DNA from: Bryoerythrophyllum caledonicum
Taxonomy: Eukaryota > Streptophyta > Bryopsida > Pottiales > Pottiaceae
DNA: 64,000 nucleotides
Reading direction: 5' to 3'
Assembly: GCA_963971425.1 (NCBI GenBank)
Contig: OZ020517.1
Coordinates: forward strand, 12,278,501-12,342,500
The notes beneath the pieces were generated by a model. It did not search any database and had not been told where the DNA came from. It worked only from the letters and a program-made list of their open reading frames with translations. Positions 32,717-43,801 of the stretch are shown here, piece by piece; position 1 is the first letter of the stretch; each line of letters opens with the position of its first letter. The position numbers and the translations under genes were made by a program.

Positions 32717-35700
32717 CTACTCCATAGAATTTAGGGCTGCTTGCAAACGGTCGTCATCGATAGCTTCGGTTTGCATTGCAATATATTGTAGGATGTGAGC
32801 CTTTGCCGATTGAAGAATGCGAATCCTGCTTTCAACCTGCACTCCAAATACATTGCGCTTTCTCCACCCGCTGGCCCCGGACATGGTTATTTCCAGTGTG
32901 TCTATCCATGAAAAAATGCATGCATCTTTCTCTATCCAACTATGGCTCTCCCCAAATGGCTCCCAGAATGAATCCATGCAATTTGCATACCGTTGTGCAG
33001 AAGACCCATGTCCATCAGCAACCGCCCTTTGGATGATGGGCCAATACCAACAAACCTTAATCTTAAGTCTCCATTGGTTTTTTCCTTCCTCAATTACTTT
33101 TCCCACATAGAATGATACACCGCCTTCTATTTCTACTCGATCAACACTCAAAGCTACAAATTGTCCACAACGGATATCAGATTGTGGATTAAATGGTGGA
33201 AATGGGTTGTGATTATCTTCATACATTGCTCCTTCTTCGGGGCGTTCCTCAACATAATTGCGCTCTGTTTGTTGTGCTCTACGCACTGCTTGATTAGAGG
33301 GTCTTCCTCTACGAGGACCAAAGTATCCTCTAGCCTCGGCATTTGGAAGCATGGCCACTACCTGCTCTACGACATTTACCTCGCGATTTTCTTCACTTGC
33401 ACCATCCATTACATCCAAAGATGCGCTCCCTGTAGGTTCGGTGTTGGAGAACTCTGAAGGCCAAAACGGTGAGGTACGATGCTCATTGCTACGATCTTTG
33501 TGTGGAAATTGAGCTAAATAGAGTTTCAATCTTTCAGCCTCTACTTTTTCCTCACGATTCTTGTCCTCATGCTGCAACCTTTGAATGCACCTTTGTTTAT
33601 ATGCAATGAAGGCATCCAACGCCTTCAACTCCCGTTTGTCCGCTGCAAATACATCCGCAAACGATGGTCGCCCATCCCTATTTGGCAACGACCTCAAAGT
33701 TTTTGTCCCTGCCTCCGGTCCCCATGGATCCTTGCAATAAATGTTTGTGTTGTACTCGAATCCCACGAGTCCCTTCTCGATTGTCCATATAGAATCGCAT
33801 GTGGTGCGGAAATGTTATGCCCACCAATGAATCATGACCTGTCAGTAAGTGAGGAGTTATGAACAATTTCCAATCCCATACATTCTCTAGCAGCCGGGCG
33901 CTAACAAATGCCTCCGTAGGAGATGTTCCTCGTTCTATAAGACTAATCATTTCCTTCAACGAGTCGACATCCGACCTCTTCAACGTATTTGATATACAAC
34001 TGAAACGTTGATCAATATCTTCGTGGGTATGGCCCACTATAAGAAAAGATAGTTCCACCTCCTGAAAAACCCCCAATCCCACCAATGTAGTATATAGAGC
34101 AAACATATAAATGTTTTTGTTCTCACGCGTGCAGTTGTCGGCCTGAATTCGCACTGTTGGTGGCAAAAAGCCCCTCCTCCGCAGCACATCTCCAATCACG
34201 TACAACAATGTACTCACAACTTGATTGCTATCGTGTTTGTGGTGAGCCCCAAACCACACGTCGAAGTATAAACCAATCCCATGTACAAGAGCACCACATA
34301 GATGGGTCTTCACAAACCGGTGCTCAATGTTCTTCAGAGTCTGACGCATCGTCGGTACCAGGGTCGTGTTTTGGTCCATGCCATCCACTATGATGCACAT
34401 GTACAACTCAAGGCTAATATAAAACGACCTCTTGAATATCCAATAATGCCTACGTTCTTCCATCTGGTTGCGCAGATGCAACATAAACAACTCCTTTATC
34501 TTTATCCTTGCATCCGCATTGGTGGTTCCCTCCATGGCACATTTACGCTCCCAACAATTATAACACTTTGAGAATCTCGAGAATGGAGGTACCTGAACGT
34601 GGGGATACTTGATGCGCCACATCCTTCGGAACAAACTCATAGAAATCGTTTCTCCATTACAAATTCTCTTAACCTCCTTGTTCACGTAATTGAATACTTC
34701 AAATTTTGTTGTATTCAAAAGAAGGAGAATGAGAGGCACCACTTCGTTGTCACTCTTACGGCGAATACAACTATGAGGTTGAGGACAACCAGCTTCATCG
34801 ACAAACGATTTAAAGCAAGCCTCTGCTGCAGACATTCTAGTACTCTCTCTTATCGGATCTGAAAGGGTATTGCCATGAACCGATGTTACTCTTCCATATA
34901 TTAGACAGTCCTTCTTCAATTGCTTTAAGCGCCTCTGTGAATATCCAACCCCAACAGCGTAGCAAGCATTGCAAACTTATTTCCCATCTAACTTTGTTAC
35001 AAACTTGTCTCGACGAGTTCCTTCCGTCCTTGTGTAAAAAGAAACCAGCATCTGTCTCATCCACGTACTTCGAACTGAAAAATCATTATCCCATGTACTA
35101 TATCGCATGTCTAATAGATACATTGCTGGAACGTCCCTCAAACAATTGCGTTTGCATCCTCCTTCTGCCATTGCAATTTGTACACTTCTAAGCGATACCT
35201 TAGATGGTGCAGCTTCTGTCAATGATGGCTCCCTTGAATCTCTCATTTTCCTATTTTGCATAGAATATGGACGACGTGCTGGTCTGACATAAGCAAATCC
35301 ATCTACATGGGGCAAATCTTGGATATTTGAGGGAGTAGATTGGGAAAACGACGAATTTTCATCTATGGCGTTTGAAGCATGACTACTGCGTTGAGACCTC
35401 TGGGTGGATCCTGGTGTGTTGATGAACTCATGAAAATCAAATTCTGGGGCCATCACTTCTGTAGGCGCTATCTGTGATCCAATGTCACCATGGACACCTG
35501 TGATATCAGGTTCTACAGCCACTACACGTAGCAAAGATCGATGCCGACGAATGATCAAGCCCACACACATGCCAAGGCGTTCTCCTACAATCTCTCCGGT
35601 CCAATGCAATGCATCATCTACCCTAGTGATACGCACCGCCACCTCGAATGGGAACAACTTTGACCCATTCAATTCCATGCCACATTTGAATGCATGCTCC

Positions 35701-35852
35701 CTGGTTGCTAAGCCCACCACATCTCCTCTTTCTGAAAGCAATTCTACTGCCTTTTCCAATTCAGAAGTCATGATCCCAACAGATCTCTGTTGAATTTGCC
35801 TTGCACGTGCTGCTTGTACTAATCGGGCCCCTACAGAGCTATTAAAAGGCAT
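32717..35852 (-). pseudogene. DUF7869-type protein, putative DDE-like transposase
   Basis: One long minus-strand gene of about 1,045 codons from ATG at 35852. It is broken by a TAA at 34977-34979 (the frame then continues) and by a frameshift near 33770. The middle part matches the DUF7869 family seen in many eukaryotic repetitive genes: SKCYNCWERKC, then CIIVDGMDQ, IQADNCTRENKN and VGHTHEDIDQRFS. The spacing of these acidic motifs (D, D, then E/D about 40 residues later) is what an RNase H-fold DDE nuclease would show, so a transposase role is my inference. The C-terminal part has a GQFVALSVDRVEIEGG / WYWPI segment reminiscent of a BAH-like reader. The start is set after the CACTA insertion, which lies only about 34 bp upstream; codons upstream of it come from that insertion. 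Confidence 0.7.
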
Positions 35853-35885
35853 ATTGTCCCTTTCGATGTGTGGCCGTATCAAATT

Positions 35886-36745
35886 CACTACTAGGAAAAC
35901 AATAGAAATATGACTACGGCCATATGAATACAAGCTCCTTTTGGTTGGAATGCAGTCATCAGTAACCACTTTGATGACTAAAATGGCTGTAGTCATCACA
36001 TGACTATGATTCTAGTTATATTTTCTGGGGACCTCAATGGGAACTCCGTAGGGAACGTATTCTTCCTGTTAAATTTCGCGTGGGCAGCCATATGACTAGT
36101 ATTAGTCGTTATGTGACTACGGTTTCGAGCAACAATATGACTATATATAGTCATTATTTGACTATGCTTTTGGACAGCCAATTGTAAGAGGGTTTTAGAG
36201 TGGGGCCTTTATGATTTTAATTCAAATCTATATACTTTTGTTTATGTTTGATCTATTCTTTCAATTTGACTTTTCTTTCTTCAGTTTACACTCTTTTTGG
36301 AATTTATTTCGTTCCTTTAAGGTTTTAATCTTTTCTATATTGTATTTTTTTTTTCTAATTTCGTTTTCTTTCTTTATTCAAATTTCGTTTATCTTTTTCA
36401 TGTTTTTTCTCTACTCTATTTTTTCTTCATTCCATATTTTCTTCCTCTTTCATTTTGTTCTGCCTTTCTACGATTTCTTTTATTTTTTTAATTGTTTTCG
36501 TTACTCCTCTTTTCATCTTTTATCACTTATTTCCTTCTCTCTCCTTCATTTCAGTTTTTTTCTCTATCTTCTTTGCCTTTATTTCTTATTTTTTCTTTTC
36601 TCTCCCATCTAATATTTTATTTATTTATTTTAACTTTTTTTCCTTCTTCCTCTTATCTATTTTTTCCTCTTTCTTGTATTCTTCTTCTCCCTCTCGTCTC
36701 TCCCTCATCTTTTTATTTTCATTTTTGCTCTTTTTTTCCCTTCTC

Positions 36746-36784
<39 letters not shown>

Positions 36785-39338
36785 GTTTTTAGTTTTTTAA
36801 GATTGTTATTATTATTATTTCTTTTTTTTCTTTTTTTTTCAAATCTTACTTCTGTTATTTTATTTTTCTTTTAACAAAGTTGTAAATAGAATTAGTGTTG
36901 CACAAGTTTAGGGTTGAATTAAAGACGTTAGACTTGGAGGTAAGTCCAATTGTTTTATGGCAATGCTTTTGGCTTCCATTTATTTTTTCTAACATCATAG
37001 TTTTTTTTTAGTGAATTCTCAATTCATTTAGTTATCACAATTATATCAATTTCTTCAATTGAGAACACAAAACCATAACTTTTGTAAATTTATAACAATC
37101 AAATTTAGGAAAGATTGAAATAATTTGTTCTTGAAGTTTAAGGGCTAAGAGCTTGCAATCAATTTGTTTCTATTTTTGGTTTTTGAAGAGGGAGAGACTA
37201 TATTAACTTTAAATTACTATCATGATTAGATTCATTTAAAAAATGTTATAAAATTAAAAGAATTAATTTTCTTTACCAAGGGGTATTTTATGACAATTTT
37301 GACCAAAAAAATGGTTGTTTCTTGAGGGATTAATGTCAAAGGAAGTGAACCCAACATCCATTTGTTGTATTTTGGTCAATGACTCATTTTCAAAAATCTT
37401 CTAAATCCTCAACTCGGTCACTGACTCACTGATGCATTTCTTAGGAAGCATCCAAATATGTACAATTAGGTAAAGATGAAATACATGAATACATGTTGCA
37501 AAGGATTAAATATTTTTTAGCACTACAAAAGATTCAAAACAATAGAGATCCAACATTAGCATAAGGAAGTATACAAAATTTAATCCAAATGTCCCGGAGA
37601 CTAATCAAAACTTGAAAAGTCTGGAGAAGAAATTCTTCACTATACAGAGTTGGAAATAAAATTAGGTATACTACATACTTTTTGCCAAGAATATCTAATA
37701 TTATACACTCTACACTAATCATATAAAAGATTAAAAGACCTAGAACTTCCATCTAATTACACAATAAAGTAAATAGTTGACTACTAATAGTCATCATTGC
37801 AGTAAGCAATCAAAAAATATAGTCATTAATCAAGGAGATGTGACTAGAATTAGTTATACATATTGAACAACTATGACTAAATGTAGTCATTATCTTTGTA
37901 AATTGATGACTATATTTAGTCATCAAGAAGAGAAAACCCTAACTCTGATACCGCCGCCACCTAAACCCTAAACTTAGAACCACCATTTTAGTTGCCATCG
38001 CCATTTACTACCACGTTGGAGTTTGAGCAACTTCCTACCATCAGTGCTTCTAGAGTCTTAAGTGTTTTGGAGTTGGGTGGTGTCTTGTGGTAATGTAGTG
38101 CGTGGTAGTATTGGAATGAGGAGGTTGGATTAGTGTGTGTATTGTAGTGTTGGGTGGCTGTGAGGTGGTGGAGGCAAAGGATGTTGATGGAGGGATGTTT
38201 TGATTATCGCTAATGTGAGTCATTGGAATCTTGGATGCAGAGCTGGACGACTAAATCCAAAGAATGGCGTGAGCGATCGCAAGATTTTGGGTAGGCCTAG
38301 GCGTATGTGCATGCAAACACTATGGAGTGGAGGTTTTGGGTATGAACATGATGGTTTTGTGGGCATGGGGTTGTGGTGTGGGTTTTGTGAGGTGGGGTGG
38401 GAGGTGGTATTGGATCTGCGGTAGGTATTCATAGTCTTGTTAATGGAGTGTAGGTGGTGAAATAGAGAGTGTTTTCTAAGTTGTAGTTGTGATGTTCAGG
38501 TGAAGAGGATGGCAATCACAAGCAACTATCGATCGAGGGCAGTTTAAGAAGCAGTAGAGTTCAGTGGTCACTTAGTCACTTACGCTCATGAACGTTTTGA
38601 TTCTCATGACTATATGTAGTCATTAGCTGTAGTCAGATTTTTGAAAGCAACGACTATTCATAGTCATATTATGAGCATTTTTGACCGAAAATAAAGCTTT
38701 TATTCGGTCATATCATTGGGCGGATACTTGAATGTATGTGAACTTCTGACTACCAGTCGCTTGTTGTTACATATGACTAAGTCCAGTCATCCATGATTAG
38801 AATATACAGACATCACATCTCAAACACCTACTAGCAGATGTGAATGACTGACGAACCTTCACCAATATCTAAACCGAAAGAATGACTAATTCTAGTCATC
38901 ACAACCATATTATCCAAATACTGGTAGTCATATTATGACATCATTAAATTCCAGCATTTTAGTCATGTACTTGAAGAAGCTGACTAAATGTAGTCAATTG
39001 GTTCTGACTATCCTTAGTCATATACATATATACATATATGACTATTATTAGTCATGGAGTTGAATACGCTGACTAAATTTGCGCAGATGGTTCTGACTAG
39101 TCTTAGTCACATACATATGACTAAATATAGTCACATTTATTAGGCTGCCCAGAATTGAGGTCCCAAAAATCTTTTGGGAACGCGCCTGTGGGAACGCGTG
39201 CTCGCAGATTGGACTACAGAATCTGACTTGTCCGTTATGACTGGATTGAGGACTAAAATTGGTAGTAGTCATCACCCAGTCATATGTCGTTTTTTAGTCA
39301 TAAAACCCAGTCATATTTCCACTGTTTTCCTAGTAGTG
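35886..39338. mobile_element. CACTA element, non-autonomous
   Basis: Left end CACTACTAGGAAAACA, right end its complement TGTTTTCCTAGTAGTG. The inverted match runs about 30 bp with two mismatches. Both ends are packed with subterminal units TGACTAnnnnTAGTCAT in both orientations (35905-36170 and 37780-39300), the hallmark of CACTA (En/Spm) elements, whose transposase binds such repeats. No TNP-type gene is seen. The interior holds a pyrimidine tract and unidentified sequence. It has landed immediately upstream of the DUF7869 start codon. The flanking triplets (ATT, AAA) are not a perfect 3-bp duplication. Confidence 0.8.
36211..36880. repeat. T-rich pyrimidine tract with (TTTA)n
   Basis: About 670 bp of the plus strand is almost only T with some C and A, ending in a clean (TTTA) microsatellite at about 36745-36785. 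Open frames through it encode artificial Phe/Ser/Leu strings. It lies inside the CACTA element. Confidence 0.85.
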
Positions 39339-39589
39339 AAAGGAGTCTGAATCGTGCCGCTCTCCATTATCACTATTAAAAAAATAAGAACATTATCGCT
39401 GCACATTAGTAAAAATACATGTACCAATTGATAACCTTCAAAGCACCATTCATCTGACAATTGATATGTTTCTAAACACATATTCATTGTTCAAAATATG
39501 ATGATGATATTGGACCTTTTGATAAAATAGCTTTGAAATAAAAAAATTAAGAATTTGTAGAGCATGAACTCCTTACACGGAGTCTTTAA

Positions 39590-40531
39590 CCCTGAAGATA
39601 CAATGACAGTTTTACACCAAAAACACTTCAAAATTGTTGGATTCCAGCGCAATGAACAAAAAAGGAAACGAAAACTTTTATTTCTAGTTTTGACCTTAGG
39701 ATCTCAATTAAGACTTATTGAGTAATATAAAAACAAAATTTCATAAATTGTGACCGTACGGATTGAAAGATTATAGTGTTTGAAGTCAAGCATATGGTTC
39801 ATTTTCTTCCCTGCATGTAGTGGATCAACATACTTTGACTTCACTTGATGTCAATATTTGGCACTACACAAGGTGTTAAGCATAACCATCTTGTTAAGCA
39901 TGATGTTAATTCCTTGTACACCAATTTTTAGAGATAGAGAATGGGTGTAGCATATTCAAAACAATTGTGCAAGGAGTGGAAGTTCGGAATTTGTTAATTC
40001 ACACTGTAATTGTTTGTGAACTTAATATGTTTTAGATTGGTAATCCAAATGGTCAATAAGAAGGTTTACACCACATATTGTTGTGGAAAAAATAAAAAGT
40101 GAAAAATCAAAAGAATTCTAGGTTTTAATTGGAAAAGAAGAAGGTTTTTTGGTACCTTGCCCAACACTGACTGACAATGTGTGAAAATGTTTGACCTGGG
40201 TTGGTATGCTATTTTTCACTAAAGACAGGAACTTTTTTTGACAACATCAAGAGAAATAATATTACTTGCAAGTACTAAAAATCTCACATTCAACAGAGTG
40301 TCCTAGCAAAAGTTTTTGGACGTGCCCGACTTGCCTGCTCTCCCCATTTGAAATTGAAAACCCTAATTTTTTTTGATCAAATGTCCAATTTAGGTAAAAT
40401 TGTTATCCCACTAAAGTCTTTGTAATGCCTTTCTATGGAAAAAAATTCAAAGAGAAATGGTGGAAATTGACACCATAGGAACCTGGCCGAACATTCCAAA
40501 AGCCCATTTTTGACACTTGATCCTTTAGGGG
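39590..40531. mobile_element. TTAA-family MITE, inverted copy
   Basis: TTAA (39586-39589), then CCCTGAAGATAC; at the right GATCCTTTAGGGG, then ATAA. The interior is the reverse complement of the copy at 28792-29753. Length 942 bp. Confidence 0.8.
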
Positions 40532-41635
40532 ATAAATGCACTACACCTCTTTTGCATCCCTAAACATTGGGGTAAATGGAATTTATATCATTTCTGACAT
40601 GATGATAATGAACTCAGATCATGTGTCATGCGAGCTTTTGAATCCAAGTGAATTGAAAAGAAGGGAATCCACTGAACCTAGGGAAAAAAATAAACCATGT
40701 TGTCTACTTGCTATTACCGACACCATTGAAACTTATTACAATCGCTAATAAAAAATAAGGTTTGTACATCCACAATAAAGGTTATTCTACAAACAACATA
40801 GTATAGAAGATCAATCAACAATCAATCTTAAACTTGTATAAAAATAAATGTTTACCTGAAGATACGTTGCAGGTTTTAGCAATATACGCACTGATGCTTG
40901 ATGGCGTTCAACATTAAATCACCATTCCGTCGTCGTAGTTGAACATGTTTTTCAACCCTTCCCACTTTACCTGCAACACATGCATAAAACTTATATGGTA
41001 AACTATGCGATAGAAACTCCTAAGTATGTTCGTATTACATATAGCCCGAAATTTTAATATAATATGTAAAAAGTTTAAACATAAGGAAGAACAAAGCAAA
41101 AGGTCCAAAGTTCAAAAGTCAAATTTTGACTAGTAAACTTGAGGCACAAGGTTCCAACATGGATATAAGGTTTCAATGCAAATCTAGAGATCATTTCTCT
41201 TCCGAGTTTCTAAGGTGAGCTCTCTTGCAATCGAAACCTCGAGGCCATATGCATTTATACTCCATTCACTAATTTCTGTCAACTTTGTGTATTGTGTAGG
41301 TTGGAGGAAATCTGCACATCGAGGAGATTTTTGCGACTTTGATAAGCTACTAACTCAGTTTCAATTCTGCATAGAGGAAACTCCAGGGTTACGTACATGA
41401 TGATTGAAGTTCAGTCAGATTTACGATAGTGTTAGGTGAGTACCAATATTTGAATACAGAAATGAGGACACCAACTTGAGTATGTACAAAATTGCAAATT
41501 CAACAAAGTCGAATAAATACACTTGTAGCAGTGAACAACTAGTGAATTCAGCCTTCGTTTAACTGAAATAATTACACCAACACCACACAAATTAAAGTCG
41601 AGAGAGTAGCTGATAATATGGTACTAAATCCTCAG
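40532..41635. other. Interior of 16.2-kb element, no gene seen
   Basis: Short frames only. A further piece of the TTAA family (CACTACACCTCTTTTGCATC onward) covers about 40535-40745. The remaining sequence is AT-rich and unassigned. Confidence 0.45.
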
Positions 41636-41639
41636 TACG

Positions 41640-41830
41640 GCACATCACCGCACTACCTGAAACCCTAGCCGCCACACCCAGGCACCCAAACCCTAGCTGC
41701 CACACCGAAACCCTAGCCGCTGCCCCTAAATCCTAGCTGCCGCAACTAAACCCTAACAGCCGCCACCAAACCCTAGCCGCCACCACCAAACCCTAGTCGC
41801 CGCAACCCAAACCCTAATCACCACGTGTTC
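41640..41830. repeat. CCCTAGCCGC telomere-like minisatellite
   Basis: Units such as AAACCCTAGCCGCC(A/G)C recur about eight to ten times at 13-25-bp spacing. The core AAACCCTA equals the plant telo-box. It lies within the 16.2-kb element, just left of the assembly gap. Confidence 0.75.
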
Positions 41831-41871
41831 GTGGAAATCGCGTGATGCCTCTTGGAGTAACTGTGGACTAG

Positions 41872-41889
41872 GGGTGTGCGCGCACACCC
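41872..41889. repeat. 18-bp perfect palindrome, left of gap
   Basis: GGGTGTGCGCGCACACCC is its own reverse complement. A closely related palindrome lies at 42424-42445, on the other side of the assembly gap. Confidence 0.8.
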
Positions 41890-41946
41890 GCGGCTGCTGG
41901 TGCTCCTCCATCCAACATATCCGGATGAGATCCTCGACAACAAGGG

Positions 41947-42146
41947 NNNNNNNNNNNNNNNNNNNNNNNNNNNNNNNNNNNNNNNNNNNNNNNNNNNNNN
42001 NNNNNNNNNNNNNNNNNNNNNNNNNNNNNNNNNNNNNNNNNNNNNNNNNNNNNNNNNNNNNNNNNNNNNNNNNNNNNNNNNNNNNNNNNNNNNNNNNNNN
42101 NNNNNNNNNNNNNNNNNNNNNNNNNNNNNNNNNNNNNNNNNNNNNN
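41947..42146. other. Assembly gap, 200 N
   Basis: Exactly 200 unknown bases, a fixed-size scaffold gap. True length is unknown. All open frames crossing it are artefacts. Confidence 0.99.
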
Positions 42147-42650
42147 CTGCCGGCTCCCTCACCTATCTCCTCACCGAAACTACATTCTCCTCCCACCACA
42201 ACCTCCTCACATTTTCCTCCCATTCTCCTCCCACCCAAATCCTTGCGCGCTCACATTCTCTTCCCATCGAAACTCTACCTGCGCCAGCTCCCTCCCACCC
42301 TCATATTCTCTCACAACTCCTCTCTCTCCGCCCTCAAAAACCCCTCTCTCCCACACCTTCATTGTCTCCCTCCTCAAAACCCTCTCTCTCTCACACACAC
42401 AGCCTCCCTCACAACAACTACCAGGGGTGTGTGCGCGCACACCCCTCGTAGGACTACCCAAAGTTTCGATGGATTGATATCCGTCATAGATACCCTCATT
42501 CCCAAAACCCTAATACCAACCCTAATTGATACCCTGAGTTGATACCTTGGTTGTAAGCCGGGTATAGGTACCTACGCACTCATACCCTGGTGGTGATACC
42601 CTCGCTCTTGATACCCAAAGTACCTTGGTCCATAAATGATGTTGAGAATA
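42147..42650. other. C-rich block with GATACCCT repeats
   Basis: The first 300 bases are CTCC-rich and the next 150 contain about eight GATACCCT-type units. The palindrome GTGTGCGCGCACAC lies at 42429-42442. No gene. Confidence 0.5.
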
Positions 42651-42689
42651 TCTCAACCAAAAATCGTAAAAAATACTTGATTTAGTGCA

Positions 42690-43735
42690 TTTAGCAAGGA
42701 AAACAAAATAAGGTTTTTTTTAGTTCTAACCGTAGGATCTCAATCCTTACTTATTAAATAGTATACTAGCGAAATTTCATAAAGTATTACCGCACGGATT
42801 GAAAGATTATAATGTTTGAAGTAGAGGAAAGGCTCATTTTCTTCCCTAAGTTTACTGGATCAGCAGACTTTGACTTCAATTAGTGTCCAATTTTTGCACT
42901 ATAAAGGGTCTCAATTAATTACCATAATGTTAAGCATGATGTTAGTTTGCTATATACCAATTTTGAGAGGTAGACAAGGAGTGTAGCATATTCCAAAAAA
43001 TTGTGCAATGAGTGGAGGTTCAAAAATTCTCAATTCACGTTATTTTTTTTTGTGAACTTGATATTGTATGAAATGAGAATCCAAATGGTCAATAAGAAGG
43101 TTTACATGACATAATGCCGTAGGAAAAATCAAAAGTGAATCATACGAAGATCTCAAAGTTTTATGTGGGAAGGTAGAAGATTTTTTGGTACCTTGGCCGA
43201 AAATTTGTGACAATGTGTGAAAATAATTGACTTGGATTGATATGCTATTTCACCGAAGAACTAACAACATGCTTAACACGATGGTATTGGATTTAGATCT
43301 TGTGTAGTGCAAAAGTTTTTAGAGGTAGATAAGGGGTGTAGCATATTTTTTAAAAATGTGCAATGAGTGGAGGTTCAAAAATTCTCAATTCACGTTATGT
43401 TTTTTTGTGAACTCGATATTGTTTTAAATGAGAATCCAAATGGTCAATAATAAGATTTACATCGCATAATGCTGTAGGAAAAATCAAAAGTGAATCATAC
43501 GAAGATCTCAAAGTTTTATGTGGAAAGGTAGAAGTTTTTTGGTACTCTCCCCGAAAATGTGTGACAAAGTGTGAAAATAATTGACTTGGATTAATATGCT
43601 ATTTCACCAAAGAACTAACAACATGCTTAACGCGATGGTATTGGATTTAGATCTTGTGTAGTGCAAAATTTTTTAGAGGTAGACAAGGGGTGTTGCATGT
43701 TCAAAAAAATTGTGCAATGAGTGGTGGTTCAAAAA
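42690..43735. mobile_element. TTAA-family MITE with 354-bp tandem copies
   Basis: The interior of the TTAA family (CCGCACGGATTGAAAGATTA block and onward) is present, but its later part is tandemly repeated. The landmark AGAGGTAGA(C/T)AAGG recurs at 42966, 43321 and 43675, a period of about 355 bp. Neither TIR is clearly preserved. It ends about 65 bp before the start codon of the next gene. Confidence 0.65.
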
Positions 43736-43801
43736 TTCTTATTCCATACTAATAGTGACTACCGGTTTTTAATGATATACAGGTTTTTTGAGTATTGCGT
43801 T

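Noticed and set aside
35886..35999. N-terminal extension of the DUF7869 gene starting at 35999
   Set aside because: These codons lie inside the CACTA terminal repeat and subterminal units, so they are not part of the original protein.
36211..36874. Overlapping open frames of 97-139 codons
   Set aside because: They encode almost only Phe, Ser, Leu and Tyr because the DNA is a T-rich pyrimidine tract; not genes.
41753..42542. Open frames of 114-222 codons spanning the N run
   Set aside because: They are open only because the 200 N positions cannot contain stops; the flanking parts are low-complexity C-rich sequence.
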